The notes under the pieces are model-generated. The model ran no database searches. It was not told where the DNA came from and worked only from the letters and a program-made list of their open reading frames with translations. Positions 41,717 to 50,758 of a stretch of DNA of 64,000 nucleotides are shown in pieces. The translations under genes were made by a program, and so were the position numbers. Source of the stretch: Candidatus Amarobacillus elongatus (GTDB lineage: Bacteria > Chloroflexota > Dehalococcoidia > Tepidiformales > Tepidiformaceae); assembly GCA_016703545.1 (NCBI GenBank), contig JADJBX010000007.1, positions 1-64,000 on the forward strand, in the 5' to 3' direction. Positions within the stretch are counted from its first letter, which is position 1. Every line of letters begins with the position of its first letter.

Positions 41717-42994
41717 ATGAAGAAGGCAAACACACACTGGTACCTGCGGCGGCGGGTGGCGATCGCGATGACGGCGCTGCCCGTGGCGGCGCTCGCGCTG
41801 ATGCCCGCCCTCGGCGGCGGCAGCTTCGCCGGCACGGCCCGCGCGGAGGAGCCGGAAATCGCCGAGGTCCAGTTCGGGCAGCCCGCGATTTCGTCGATGA
41901 CGCCCACCTTCGGTCCCGCGAGCGGCGGCACGATCGTGACCGTGTACGGCGCAAACCTTGGCTGGGCCACGAACGTCGCCGTTGGCGGCGCCTGGGCCTC
42001 GTTCAGCGTCATCAACGAGAACACGATCCAGCTGGTCACGCCGCAGCACGCCGTCGGCACGTACTACGTGCAGGCCTGGACGCCCGGCGGCGTGACGGAG
42101 CTGACGGCGAGCGCGCTCTTCACCTACACGTCCAGCACGCCGGACGCCGGCTACGCGGTGACGGGGATGACCCCGCGCTACGGCCCGACCACGGGCGGCA
42201 CCGTCGTGATGTTCACGGGCACGAACCTCTGGAACACGGCGAACGTGACCGTCGATGGCGTGAACGTGCCCTGGATCTGGAGCGGCGGCGCCATCTACGC
42301 GACGATGCCGGCGCACGCGAAGGGGCTCGCGAACGTGAGCTTCCATCCCGCCGCGGGCGGCGTCGTGCCCGCGCCCTACCCGTTCGCGTACACGAACAAC
42401 GGTGGCGTGCTCGATATCTTCGGGATTTCGCCCTCGTACGGCCCGACCTGGGGCGGCACCGTCGTGACGCTGAACGGCTTCGGGTTCTCCTACGCCGACG
42501 GCGTCTTCGTCGACGGCGTGCCCGCGACGTACAGCGTCCTTAGCGACAACGTCATCCAGCTCGTGACGCCCGCGCACGCGGCCGGCATCGCCAACATCAC
42601 CGTCTACGACGGCGCGAACTCCACCACCGCCGTGAACCTGTTCACCTACACCGACTTCTACTACCCGGGGAACCCGGCGGTCGGCATCATCCGGCCGGTG
42701 CTGACCTCGATCACGCCCGACAACGGCGCGGCCGTGGGCACGCACCCGGTGGTCCTTCGCGGGTCGAACCTGACGGAGACGAAGAGCATCACGGTCGACG
42801 GGGTGCGCATCCCGTTCGTGCGGATCAGCGACTCAGAGCTCTGGCTGACGATGCCGCTGCACATCCCCGGTCTCGTGACGGTGACCGTGTACAACAGCAA
42901 CGGCACGACGGCGAGCATCGGCTTCCGCTACAACGACACCAGGCCGGAAGGCCCGAAGGCGTACGACCCGAGCGTCGGCTATCCGTGGAAGTGA
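41717..42994 (+). CDS. Secreted IPT/TIG-repeat protein
   Basis: 425 residues. Signal peptide (about 1-43, ending ...AGTARAEE), then four IPT/TIG immunoglobulin-like domains of about 85-90 residues, each starting with I(S/T)xM/ITPxxGPxxGGTxVxxxGxNL (SMTPTFGPASGGTIVTVYG, MTPRYGPTTGGTVVMFTG, ISPSYGPTWGGTVVTLNG, ITPDNGAAVGTHPVVLRG). No anchor at the C-terminus. Probably an extracellular carbohydrate- or surface-binding protein. ATG at 41717 with AGGAGG six bases upstream. Confidence 0.88.
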   Translation: MKKANTHWYLRRRVAIAMTALPVAALALMPALGGGSFAGTARAEEPEIAEVQFGQPAISSMTPTFGPASGGTIVTVYGANLGWATNVAVGGAWASFSVINENTIQLVTPQHAVGTYYVQAWTPGGVTELTASALFTYTSSTPDAGYAVTGMTPRYGPTTGGTVVMFTGTNLWNTANVTVDGVNVPWIWSGGAIYATMPAHAKGLANVSFHPAAGGVVPAPYPFAYTNNGGVLDIFGISPSYGPTWGGTVVTLNGFGFSYADGVFVDGVPATYSVLSDNVIQLVTPAHAAGIANITVYDGANSTTAVNLFTYTDFYYPGNPAVGIIRPVLTSITPDNGAAVGTHPVVLRGSNLTETKSITVDGVRIPFVRISDSELWLTMPLHIPGLVTVTVYNSNGTTASIGFRYNDTRPEGPKAYDPSVGYPWK

Positions 42995-42995
42995 G

Positions 42996-43216
42996 AGAGA
43001 GAGAAAGAGAAAAGAGATAAGAGAAACGAGATAAGGGCGGGATCTCAGCGACGAGGCCCCGGGCGAACGCCCGGGGCCTCTTTGGTGAGGAGAATGGAGA
43101 AAGGAGAAAGGAGATAAGTGAGCGGCAGCGAAGCGGCGCGCCACCGCGAGCCCCTGGGGGCTCCCGCCACGCACGGGCATATCGCACCCCCCTTTCTCTT
43201 TTCTCCTTTCTCTCCT
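42996..43216. repeat. Heptamer arrays flanking a terminator between converging genes
   Basis: Purine-strand arrays at 42996-43036 (GAGAAAA-GAGATAA-GAGAAAC-GAGATAA) and 43088-43118 (GAGAATG-GAGAAAG-GAGAAAG-GAGATAA), and a polypyrimidine array at 43191-43216. The outer arrays are complementary, so they can form a long stem around the terminator. Confidence 0.75.
43053..43083 (+). terminator. Intrinsic terminator after the IPT protein gene
   Basis: 13-bp GC-rich stem GAGGCCCCGGGCG / CGCCCGGGGCCTC with a two-base AA turn, followed by TTT. Confidence 0.85.
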
Positions 43217-43956
43217 CAGGCCGTTTCGCCGATTTCGAAGCGTTCGAGGCGGCGGATGGCGAAGTAGGTGGCGGCGATGGTGACGACGACCATCATGACG
43301 ACCGCCTTCCACGTGTCCAGGTTGCCATCGAAGACGCTGCTGCTCACGTGCGCGACGCCGTCGGCGACGGCGATGGTGTACTGGCGCACGCTCAGGATGC
43401 GCGTGCCGGTGAAGATGCGCGTGACGACCTGCTCCCACAGGAACACGTAGATGAGCCCCGAAATGAACGCGCGCGTGGTGTAGACGCTGAGGAGCACGAA
43501 CAGCGCGCTGTACACCACGGACCCGGCGGCCACGGCGACGGCGAAGCCGAGGATGACGGCCGCGCCGTCCTCCTCGCCGCCGGCGGCGATGGCCCCGGCA
43601 ACGACCGTCACCACGAGCATCATCGCGAGCGTGAGGCCCGCGCAGACCGCGAGCTTCGGCAGCAGGATGACGCGCCGCGGGAGCGGCTTCGAAAGCAGGT
43701 AGACGGCGGTCCCGTCCTCGATCTCGGACCCAAGGGCGGCGGTCCCGACGACGAGCGCGGCCAGTGGCAGCATCGTCCCTACCACGAGCCGCCCCAGGAG
43801 CGTCTGCGCGATGAAGCGCGCGGGTTCGACATCGGGGTCGGTCAGGCGGAAGACGATGGCGAGGGTGATGGGCAGCAGCGCCGCCGCGACCAGCAGGAGC
43901 GTCCGTTTCGCCCCCAGGAGCTGGCGCAGGGTGAGCCACGCGATCGGCATGTTCAT
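43216..43956 (-). CDS. ABC-2 type transporter permease (second system)
   Basis: 246 residues with six membrane helices. Opens MNMPIAWLTLRQLLGAKR and has the conserved segment EIEDGTAVYLLSKPLPRRVILLPKL of Nos/Yhfa-type ABC-2 permeases. Last gene of a four-gene operon ATPase-permease-ATPase-permease; overlaps the ATPase gene by four bases. Substrate unknown. Confidence 0.85.
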   Translation of the reverse strand: MNMPIAWLTLRQLLGAKRTLLLVAAALLPITLAIVFRLTDPDVEPARFIAQTLLGRLVVGTMLPLAALVVGTAALGSEIEDGTAVYLLSKPLPRRVILLPKLAVCAGLTLAMMLVVTVVAGAIAAGGEEDGAAVILGFAVAVAAGSVVYSALFVLLSVYTTRAFISGLIYVFLWEQVVTRIFTGTRILSVRQYTIAVADGVAHVSSSVFDGNLDTWKAVVMMVVVTIAATYFAIRRLERFEIGETA

Positions 43957-44912
43957 CGCTTCACCAGGTAGGAGAACACGCTCTCCAGCGACTCATCGGC
44001 GGGCAGCACTTCGAAGAGCGAGACGCCGGCCTCGCGCGCGAGGGGCGCGAGCGCGCGGGTCAGTGCGCCGAAGTCGGAGCTGCGCACCGAGAGGCGCGTG
44101 TCCTCGAGGTCGACCCCGGTGACCGCGGGCACCCCCACAAGCACGGCCGCCAGGCGGCGGTTGTCGCTGGAGCGGACGTTGAAGGTGTGAGGGCGGTCGA
44201 TCATGAGGCGGCGGATTTCGCGGAAGTCGCCGCTGGCCGCGAGCCGGCCGCTGACGATCACGAGCACGTCCTCGGCCAGCCGTTCGACCTCTTCGAGGAT
44301 GTGGGACGAGAAGACGATGGTGCGGCCCTCGGCGGCCATGCGCCGGAGCATGGCCATCATGTGGAGCCGCTGGCGGGGGTCGGCGCCGTTGAACGGCTCA
44401 TCGAGGACGAGGATGCGCGGGTCGTGGACGATGGCGGCGGCGATCTTCACGCGCTGCTTCATGCCCTTCGAGTAGCCACCCGTGGGACGGTCCTGCGCGC
44501 TGGCGAGGTCGACTTCGGCGATGGCGCGGCGGGCGGCGGCGTCCGGGTCGGGGAGGCCCTGCAGCCGCGCGCTCAGGCGGACGAACTCCCAGCCGGTGAG
44601 AAAGGGGTACACGGCCTCGCGCTCGGGGACGAGGCCGACCTGCGCGTAGATCGCGGGGTTCTTCCACGCGCTCTGCCCCAGGACGCGCACACTCCCCGCG
44701 GAGGGCCGGAGGAAGCCGGAGAGCATGTGCAGCATCGTCGACTTGCCCGCGCCGTTGGGGCCGAGCAGGCCCGTGATGCCGGCGCCGAGGGTGAACGAGA
44801 TGTCGTTCACGGCGACGACGTTGCCGTACCACTTCGAGACCTTCGCCACCTCGATGGCGGCGGCGGGACCGGCGGGGACGGCGGTGGGCGGCGGCGGGGC
44901 GGGCATGGTCAC
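43953..44912 (-). CDS. ABC transporter ATP-binding protein (second system)
   Basis: 319 residues. Walker A GLLGPNGAGKST, signature GYSKGMKQR, Walker B ILVLDEPFNGADP, H-loop VFSSHILEE. The C-terminal 90 residues (HTFNVRSSDNRRL ... SLESVFSYLV) are the regulatory tail typical of ABC-2 exporters. GTG at 44912 overlaps the preceding stop (GTGA); an ATG two codons later is possible. Confidence 0.92.
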   Translation of the reverse strand: MTMPAPPPPTAVPAGPAAAIEVAKVSKWYGNVVAVNDISFTLGAGITGLLGPNGAGKSTMLHMLSGFLRPSAGSVRVLGQSAWKNPAIYAQVGLVPEREAVYPFLTGWEFVRLSARLQGLPDPDAAARRAIAEVDLASAQDRPTGGYSKGMKQRVKIAAAIVHDPRILVLDEPFNGADPRQRLHMMAMLRRMAAEGRTIVFSSHILEEVERLAEDVLVIVSGRLAASGDFREIRRLMIDRPHTFNVRSSDNRRLAAVLVGVPAVTGVDLEDTRLSVRSSDFGALTRALAPLAREAGVSLFEVLPADESLESVFSYLVKR

Positions 44913-45814
44913 GCGCTGATCCCCTGGTAGCGCCGGTAGATGATGCCGAGGCACACGGCCAGGTACACGAGTGCGGCCACGCAGTACACCCAGAGCGAGA
45001 GACCCGCCTGGTAGAGGTCGTAGGTGGAGCTGGTTTCGCTCGACGACGGCTCGATGTTGAAGATCCAGAGGGTGAAGCCCTGGGCGATGTGGAAGCCGCT
45101 GAGGAGGAGCGCCCAGCCGCCCGTATCGCCGCCGAGGGTGGCGAGGAGGATGCCCGCCATCGCGAGGCTGATGGCGAAGTAGGCGAGCACGCCGCCCGTG
45201 GCGAAGGCGCGCCGCTTCGTCTGCGACGCGATGGCGATGGCGATGGAGGCCATGAAGAAGCAGAGGAGGACGCCGCTCGCGATAATCGGCGGCAGGTCGC
45301 GCCAGTTGTCGCGCGCGTACCCCACGAGGTCGTCCTGGGCGAACGCCCGCCCGAGGAAGAGCACGAACTGCGGCAGCAGCGTGAGCACGAACAGCGCCGT
45401 CGTGAGGGCGGCCACCTTCGCGATGGCGTAATCCACGCGCAGGAGCGACCGCGAGAAGTACAGGGTGAGGGTGCGGCTGCGCTGGTCGCGCCCCACGAGC
45501 TCGGGGGCCACCGCGGCCACGAAGAGCGCGATGATCCACTGCACGTAGCTGTAGTACCCGGAGTGGCTGTAGAGCTCGACGATATCGGAGGCGACGGCGG
45601 CGATGCCGAGCTGGATGGTGGCGGGGATGAGGGCGAGGATGGCGAGCCCGAACGGCACGATCTTCGCCGTCGCCGGGCGCCCGAGGCCGAAGGCGGCGCG
45701 CAGGGAGTGCAGGTAGAGGGTGACCACGGCGTGCCGCCGCCCGAGGCGGACGCCCTCGTACCGCCGGTACCCGAGGTCGTAGATGTTGCCGCTGGCGGAT
45801 TGGCGTTCAGACAC
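44909..45814 (-). CDS. ABC-2 type transporter permease (first system)
   Basis: 301 residues, about six membrane helices. Conserved IYDLGYRRYEGVRLGR near the N-terminus and RDQRSRTLTLYFSRSLLR, common in archaeal and Chloroflexi ABC-2 permeases. The GTG at 45814 (VSERQSASG) overlaps the upstream ATPase stop by eight bases; longer starts would lie inside that gene and look unnatural. Confidence 0.87.
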   Translation of the reverse strand: MSERQSASGNIYDLGYRRYEGVRLGRRHAVVTLYLHSLRAAFGLGRPATAKIVPFGLAILALIPATIQLGIAAVASDIVELYSHSGYYSYVQWIIALFVAAVAPELVGRDQRSRTLTLYFSRSLLRVDYAIAKVAALTTALFVLTLLPQFVLFLGRAFAQDDLVGYARDNWRDLPPIIASGVLLCFFMASIAIAIASQTKRRAFATGGVLAYFAISLAMAGILLATLGGDTGGWALLLSGFHIAQGFTLWIFNIEPSSSETSSTYDLYQAGLSLWVYCVAALVYLAVCLGIIYRRYQGISA

Positions 45815-46712
45815 CGGCGGGCTCCCGGAAGATGTCCTCGAGCTGCTGGCGGCGCTGCTCGATGCGCACCAGCCCGAGATCGAGTTCGGCCACGCCGTCG
45901 CGCACGAGGTCGTAGACGCGGTCGTCATCGAAGGCGATGAGGAGCGCGCGGCCCTCTTCCGCGACGCGCAGGCCGGCCGCCTTCAGCCGCGCGAGCAGGG
46001 GGGCGTGGTCGCCATCGATCTCCACGAGCAGCGTTCCCGTGCGGGCGGTGAATTCGCCGATGGGGCCGGAGCGCACGAGGCGGCCACCTTCGATCACGAC
46101 GAGGTGGTCGCAGACACGTTCGATTTCGCCGAGCAGGTGGGAGGACATGAGGATGGCGATGCCGAACTCGCTGCCGGTGCGGCGCACGAGGTCCAGCATC
46201 TCATCACGCCCGGCGGGATCGAGGCCGTTCGTGGGTTCGTCGAGCAGCATGAGGCGCGGGTCGTGCACGAGCGCCTGGGCGAGTTTGACGCGCTGCTTCA
46301 TGCCGGTGGAGTAGCCCTTGATCTCGCGGTACCGCTCTTCGAACAGCCCGACGTGGCGCAGGGTCTCGGCGGTCCGTTCGCGCGCGGCCGTGCGAGGGAG
46401 GCCGCTGATGCGCGCCATGTGGCCGACGAAGTCGGTCGCGCTCATGTCGGGCGGCAGGCAGTCGTGTTCGGGCATGTAGCCCACGTACTGGCGCACCTCG
46501 GGGCCCTGGGCGGCGATATCGAAGCCGAGCAGCGTGCCGGTGCCTTCCGTCGGTTCAAGCAGGCCCAGGAGGATCTTGATGAGGGTGGACTTGCCCGCCC
46601 CGTTCGCGCCCACGAGACCGATGATCCCGGGTTCGAGCGAGAGGTCGAGGGAGTCGAGCGCCGTGACGCCAGGGTACCGCTTCGTCAACCCGCGCGTTTC
46701 GAGCATCGGCAT
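45807..46712 (-). CDS. ABC transporter ATP-binding protein (first system)
   Basis: 301 residues. Walker A GLVGANGAGKST, signature GYSTGMKQR, Walker B LMLLDEPTNGLDP, H-loop LMSSHLLGE. First gene of the operon; ATG at 46712 seven bases after TACCCT. Confidence 0.93.
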   Translation of the reverse strand: MPMLETRGLTKRYPGVTALDSLDLSLEPGIIGLVGANGAGKSTLIKILLGLLEPTEGTGTLLGFDIAAQGPEVRQYVGYMPEHDCLPPDMSATDFVGHMARISGLPRTAARERTAETLRHVGLFEERYREIKGYSTGMKQRVKLAQALVHDPRLMLLDEPTNGLDPAGRDEMLDLVRRTGSEFGIAILMSSHLLGEIERVCDHLVVIEGGRLVRSGPIGEFTARTGTLLVEIDGDHAPLLARLKAAGLRVAEEGRALLIAFDDDRVYDLVRDGVAELDLGLVRIEQRRQQLEDIFREPAGV

Positions 46713-46719
46713 GGGGTGC

Positions 46720-46725
46720 AGGGTA
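46720..46725 (-). promoter_or_regulatory. -10 hexamer TACCCT of the ABC-2 operon
   Basis: Seven-base gap to the ATG at 46712. Confidence 0.55.
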
Positions 46726-46784
46726 GCACGGCTGTTGGCGAGATCGCGGAAGCACGCTCGCGGGTGGGCGGCCGTGCGGCGATG

Positions 46785-47003
46785 TCAGCCCTGGCCGCGG
46801 CTGCTCGAAGGGGGCGGTGGCACATCGGCATCGCCGACCACCGCTTCCCAGCAGAGGTAGAAGTAGAACAGCCCCATGAGGATGGGCGCCAGGAACGCCG
46901 GGTGCTTGCTCTCGATGAGCCCGTAGAAGCCGCCCAGCACCATGAGCACGAGCGCGGACAGGTAGACCAGGAACGCGCCCCAGCTGAAGCCGAGTCCGAT
47001 CAT
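46785..47003 (-). CDS. Small two-helix membrane protein, 72 aa
   Basis: Two hydrophobic segments (about 7-29 and 38-56: FLVYLSALVLMVLGGFYGLI and FLAPILMGLFYFYLCWEAVV) and a Pro/Ser-rich cytoplasmic tail. No family recognised. ATG at 47003 with GAGGAGG seven bases upstream. Confidence 0.7.
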   Translation of the reverse strand: MIGLGFSWGAFLVYLSALVLMVLGGFYGLIESKHPAFLAPILMGLFYFYLCWEAVVGDADVPPPPSSSRGQG

Positions 47004-47230
47004 GTGTACACCTCCTCGCAACGCGGATGGTACGCCTCTATCGGCCCGGGGAGGTTACGCAGCAGTCCACCTTTGGTGGAGATTGAGTGGAGCGAATCCG
47101 GGTGCGGGAGGGGGCGCGGGAGATTCGCCTAACGGTCGTAATGCGCGCAGCTGAATTGTGTAACCGGACGGCATTGGTGAGGGCCCACGATGGAAGGGAC
47201 CCCCCTCGCCACGAGGACCGGAAGGATGAC

Positions 47231-47404
47231 ATGACCGAGATCGAGCGGCTCCGCATTGAGTGCGCGTGGTGCGGCCGGGAGATGGCGCCCGGCGGCAACC
47301 CCACGACGCACGGCATCTGCGAGGCCTGTCTTGCCCGGGTGACGGAGGGCGCGCGAACCGCGACTCGCCGCCGCCCGGGCAGGCCGGCCCTGCTCGCGAG
47401 CTAG
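47231..47404 (+). CDS. Small zinc-ribbon protein, 57 aa
   Basis: MTEIERLRIECAWCGREM then HGICEACLARV: two CxxC knuckles forming one zinc site, and a basic tail (TRRRPGRPA). GAAGGA seven bases upstream of the ATG. No family beyond zinc ribbon; may bind nucleic acid or a partner protein. Its stop abuts the converging acyl-CoA dehydrogenase gene. Confidence 0.65.
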   Translation: MTEIERLRIECAWCGREMAPGGNPTTHGICEACLARVTEGARTATRRRPGRPALLAS

Positions 47405-47405
47405 C

Positions 47406-48569
47406 TCATCCGTACACGAGCGCGCGGTCGATCATGGCGCGCGAAATCACGACGCGCTGCACCTGCGAGGTCCCTTCGACGATCATGAGCTGGCGGGCGT
47501 CACGGTAGTGGCGCTCCAGCGGATGGTCCTTCATGTACCCCTGCGCCCCCAGCACCTGGAGTGCGTCCGAGGCGACCTTGTTCGCGACCTCGGTGGCGAA
47601 TGCCTTCGCAATCGACAGGTGGTGGGCGTGTTCGCGAGTGTACTTCCCCTGGTCCACGAGCCAGGCGGCCTTGTAGACGAGGTTGCGGGCGGCCTCAATC
47701 TGGATGGCCATATCGGCGAACATGAACTGGATCGCCTCGAAATCGATGACGGCGCTGCCGAACGCGCGGCGCTCGCGGGCCCATTCGAGGGCGTAGGCGG
47801 CGGCGCCTTCGGCCAGCCCCACGCCGCGCGCGCCAACCGTCGGGCGCATGCTGTTGAGGGTAAGCATGGCGGTGTTAAAGCCGTTGCCCTCCTCGAGGCC
47901 GAGCAGGTTCTCCTTCGGGACGCGCACGTCACTGAAGCTGAAGTGGGCCGTGGGCACGCTGCGCACGCCCATCTTGTCGTCCGTGCGGTCGACGCTCACG
48001 CCGGCCGACCTGGCATCGACGACGAAGGCGCTGATGCCCTTCGCGCCGGGGCCGCCGGTGCGGGCGAAGACGGTGAGGAAGTCGGCGACGGTGCCGCCGG
48101 AGATGTAGACCTTGTTGCCGTTGAGGATGTAGTCGTCGCCATCGCGGGTGGCGCGTGTTTCGAGGCCGGCGGCATCGGAGCCGTGGTCGGGCTCGGTCAG
48201 GCAGAAGGCGGACTTCATCTCGCCCGTGGCGGCGGCGGGCAGCCACTTCTGCTGCTGCTCGGGCGTGCCGCCGAAGACGATCGGGCGGTTCGGCAGCCCC
48301 GTGAGGACGAGCATCAGGCCCGCGCCGCACTCGTACTTCGCGACCTCCTCGATGGCGAGGCAGATGGGGAAGATGCCGTTGCCCGTGCCGCCCATGGACT
48401 CGGGGATGGCCATACCGAGGAGGCCGGCCTTCTTGAACGCGTCGAAGATGTCGTGGGGGTACTCGCCGGTTTCGTCGAGCTCCTTGGCCCGTGGCGCCAC
48501 CACCTCGCGGGCGATGCGGCGCGCGGTGTCCTTGATGAGGCGATGTTCCTCGCTGAGCTCGAATTCCAT
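47406..48569 (-). CDS. Acyl-CoA dehydrogenase
   Basis: 387 residues, full length. FAD and substrate motifs FCLTEPDHGSDAAG, GNKVYISGG, RRAFGSAVIDFEA; catalytic Glu365 in IVEGTSQVQR. Oxidises an acyl-CoA to the enoyl-CoA and passes electrons to ETF (not encoded here). Chain-length preference cannot be read. ATG with GGAGG six bases upstream. Confidence 0.94.
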   Translation of the reverse strand: MEFELSEEHRLIKDTARRIAREVVAPRAKELDETGEYPHDIFDAFKKAGLLGMAIPESMGGTGNGIFPICLAIEEVAKYECGAGLMLVLTGLPNRPIVFGGTPEQQQKWLPAAATGEMKSAFCLTEPDHGSDAAGLETRATRDGDDYILNGNKVYISGGTVADFLTVFARTGGPGAKGISAFVVDARSAGVSVDRTDDKMGVRSVPTAHFSFSDVRVPKENLLGLEEGNGFNTAMLTLNSMRPTVGARGVGLAEGAAAYALEWARERRAFGSAVIDFEAIQFMFADMAIQIEAARNLVYKAAWLVDQGKYTREHAHHLSIAKAFATEVANKVASDALQVLGAQGYMKDHPLERHYRDARQLMIVEGTSQVQRVVISRAMIDRALVYG

Positions 48570-48672
48570 GGCGATCCTCCGCGTCGGTATGACGGGGGAC
48601 AGTGTAGGCGAGGGGGCGAGGAAGGAGAAAAGCGGCGGGGAAGCCCGCGAGCGGGGTGGCCGCTCGCGGGGG

Positions 48673-49488
48673 TCAGTCGCTGCAGACTTCGTCGAGGAAC
48701 GTCTTGAGCAGCTGCATGAACTCCAGGTTCGCGTCCTGGCGGCGGGCGACGGCCGCATCGCGGTTGTACTCGTGGTACCGGTTCTCGCCGTCGACCATGT
48801 TGCCGGTGATCCGCCACGCCTGGATGAGCTTCGTGCCGCGCGTCTTGACCACGAAGTGCACGACGGTGTCGTCGTCCACGAAGAGCTTGAAGGTCCCCTT
48901 GTTGTCGACCCACCCGCCCTGCAGGGAGGCGAACGGCCACTGGACCACCTTCTCGTCCGTGGCGTTGAGGAGCGCGAAGCGGTCCCGCGTGGCGAGGAGC
49001 CAGACCTGGTCGCTCCGTTTCATGGCGAAGGCGGCGAGGGCGGCAGGCGGGAAGAAGACCGCGCTCCCGGCGATGACCGCGGCCTTCGCCCAGCGCCGGT
49101 TCTTCTCCCCCTGGCCCTCGACCTTCTGGCCATCGATGCGGAACTCCTTGATGTGCCAATCCTGGTCGCAGATGCGTGTGCTGAGGACGAGCGGCTCGGT
49201 GGCCTCGATGCCGATCTGGGCGAGGAGGCGGCCGAAGGCCGCGTGCAGTCGCGGGTCAGGGTCTTCCGCCCATCCCATCGCCTCGAAGGTGCGGGACCAC
49301 TCGGCCGCGCTCTGCACGGTGAGCCCGACGGCCACGGCTTCGACATCGGCGCCACACGCGGAGCAGAAGCGGAGTGCCCGGGCCACCGCCTGTCCGCAAG
49401 CCGGGCAGTCGCGGGCCTGGGAAGCGCCGCAGCCGCCGCAAAAGCGCGCCTCGGGGGCATTGGCCGCACCGCAGGAATCGCAGGTCAT
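48673..49488 (-). CDS. Double zinc-ribbon protein with a PH-like C-terminal region
   Basis: 271 residues. N-terminal double zinc ribbon with four CxxC knuckles in the first 47 residues (TCDSCGAANAPEARFCGGCG, CPACG, CSACG). The rest is a soluble alpha/beta domain (VWLLATRDRFALLNATDE..., GTFKLFVDDDTVVHFVVKTR) that could be a PH-like fold, with one hydrophobic stretch (WAKAAVIAGSAVFFPPAALAAF). Role unknown. Confidence 0.7.
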   Translation of the reverse strand: MTCDSCGAANAPEARFCGGCGASQARDCPACGQAVARALRFCSACGADVEAVAVGLTVQSAAEWSRTFEAMGWAEDPDPRLHAAFGRLLAQIGIEATEPLVLSTRICDQDWHIKEFRIDGQKVEGQGEKNRRWAKAAVIAGSAVFFPPAALAAFAMKRSDQVWLLATRDRFALLNATDEKVVQWPFASLQGGWVDNKGTFKLFVDDDTVVHFVVKTRGTKLIQAWRITGNMVDGENRYHEYNRDAAVARRQDANLEFMQLLKTFLDEVCSD

Positions 49489-49518
49489 GTCGTTCTCCTT
49501 CGCGTGAGTGGATCGGGA

Positions 49519-50595
49519 TTACGGGCGGACGAAGACGATCGCGCCTCCGCTCCGAACGAGAATCGCCTGGAGGGCGGCGCCGCTCTCGTGGCCGGGATGG
49601 ACGAACGTCGACACGCAGAACACGGCCGTGGCGGTCTGGCTCGGCCCGATCGTCCCGCCGATCTCGCTGGCGCCGCAGGCGATAGCCCAGCGCAACACCC
49701 CTTCGGCATCAATGCCGCGGACGACCGAGAACACGGGAGCGTCGCGCAGGTCGTCGATGGCCGAGCGGTTCTTGATGGTGAGGGTGTAGGCGGCCGCCTG
49801 GGCCTTGTCGATGCAGCGAAGGCTTTCGCAGCTCCTCGCAATGGCGCCACCCCGGGCGAGGGTGACTGTCGCGGCCTGCGTCTCCGCGGTTTTCGGCAGC
49901 GATTCCAGGGCCAGCGGCGCCGCGAGGCCGCAGCGCACGGGCGCCGGCGAAGCCGACAGCGCGACGGGTGGGAACCCCTCGACCGCAAGCCGTGTAAGGG
50001 TGCCGGCTTCCGGGTAGGAAACGGCGGCGACGAGCGTGAGCAGCTCCGGGACGAAGCCGGCCCCGCGCTCAACGATGCACGAGGTCAGGCCGGGAACGCG
50101 CTGGAATGCGGAGTTGATCGCACGCCCAGAATCGCCGATCACCACCAGCGGGTTGGGTTCGGGCCGCGCCGCCAACGCCTCGGTCATGAGTGCCAGCTGA
50201 CCGGTGTAGGTTCGCCCCTCCGCGATGGTGAACACGGCCTCGCGCGGGAACTCGGGGTACCGCGCTTCGGCCAGCGGGTGCCGCACGGCGAGACGGACGT
50301 AGGCGACCGCGTAGCCCGGGCGATTGCTGTCGGGCCCGGCCCTCGTGCTCAGGTGAACCAGTTCGGTGGTGTTCGCGGATACCGGTGACGGGGCGGACGT
50401 GGGGCCGACGGTGGCGCCGCCCAAGGGTCGCGCCGGGGTCGCGGGGACGGGTGAGGGGCTCGCGGCGACGGAGGGCGACGGGACACCGGGGGTGGATGTG
50501 GCGGCGGTCGCCGCAGGCTCGCTCTCGCTCGCGCCGCAGGCCGCGAACAGGACCAACGCCAACACCATGCCGGCAAGCAGGCGCGTACGGCGCAC
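49519..50595 (-). CDS. Lipoprotein of unknown function
   Basis: 358 residues. Lipobox LVLFAAC (Cys20), a Pro/Ser/Ala-rich linker to about residue 70, then a globular domain with several Cys (TSCIVE, VRCGLA, SCESLRCID, WAIACGAS, VFCVST) that may form disulfides. No family recognised. GTG start at 50595 with GGGGAG eight bases upstream. Confidence 0.65.
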   Translation of the reverse strand: MRRTRLLAGMVLALVLFAACGASESEPAATAATSTPGVPSPSVAASPSPVPATPARPLGGATVGPTSAPSPVSANTTELVHLSTRAGPDSNRPGYAVAYVRLAVRHPLAEARYPEFPREAVFTIAEGRTYTGQLALMTEALAARPEPNPLVVIGDSGRAINSAFQRVPGLTSCIVERGAGFVPELLTLVAAVSYPEAGTLTRLAVEGFPPVALSASPAPVRCGLAAPLALESLPKTAETQAATVTLARGGAIARSCESLRCIDKAQAAAYTLTIKNRSAIDDLRDAPVFSVVRGIDAEGVLRWAIACGASEIGGTIGPSQTATAVFCVSTFVHPGHESGAALQAILVRSGGAIVFVRP

Positions 50596-50758
50596 GGCAA
50601 CTCCCCAGGCGGCTACACTCGCTCGTCAGCCGGGCGCCGCCGCCTCCCGCTGGCGGGGACGATGCTGGGGCGGCGATGCCGCGCGCGGGAAGGGCGGATT
50701 TCGTACAGGTGTACCGGCGCGCACGATGCCGGCCGGGCACGCGACGCGGGCGGGAACG

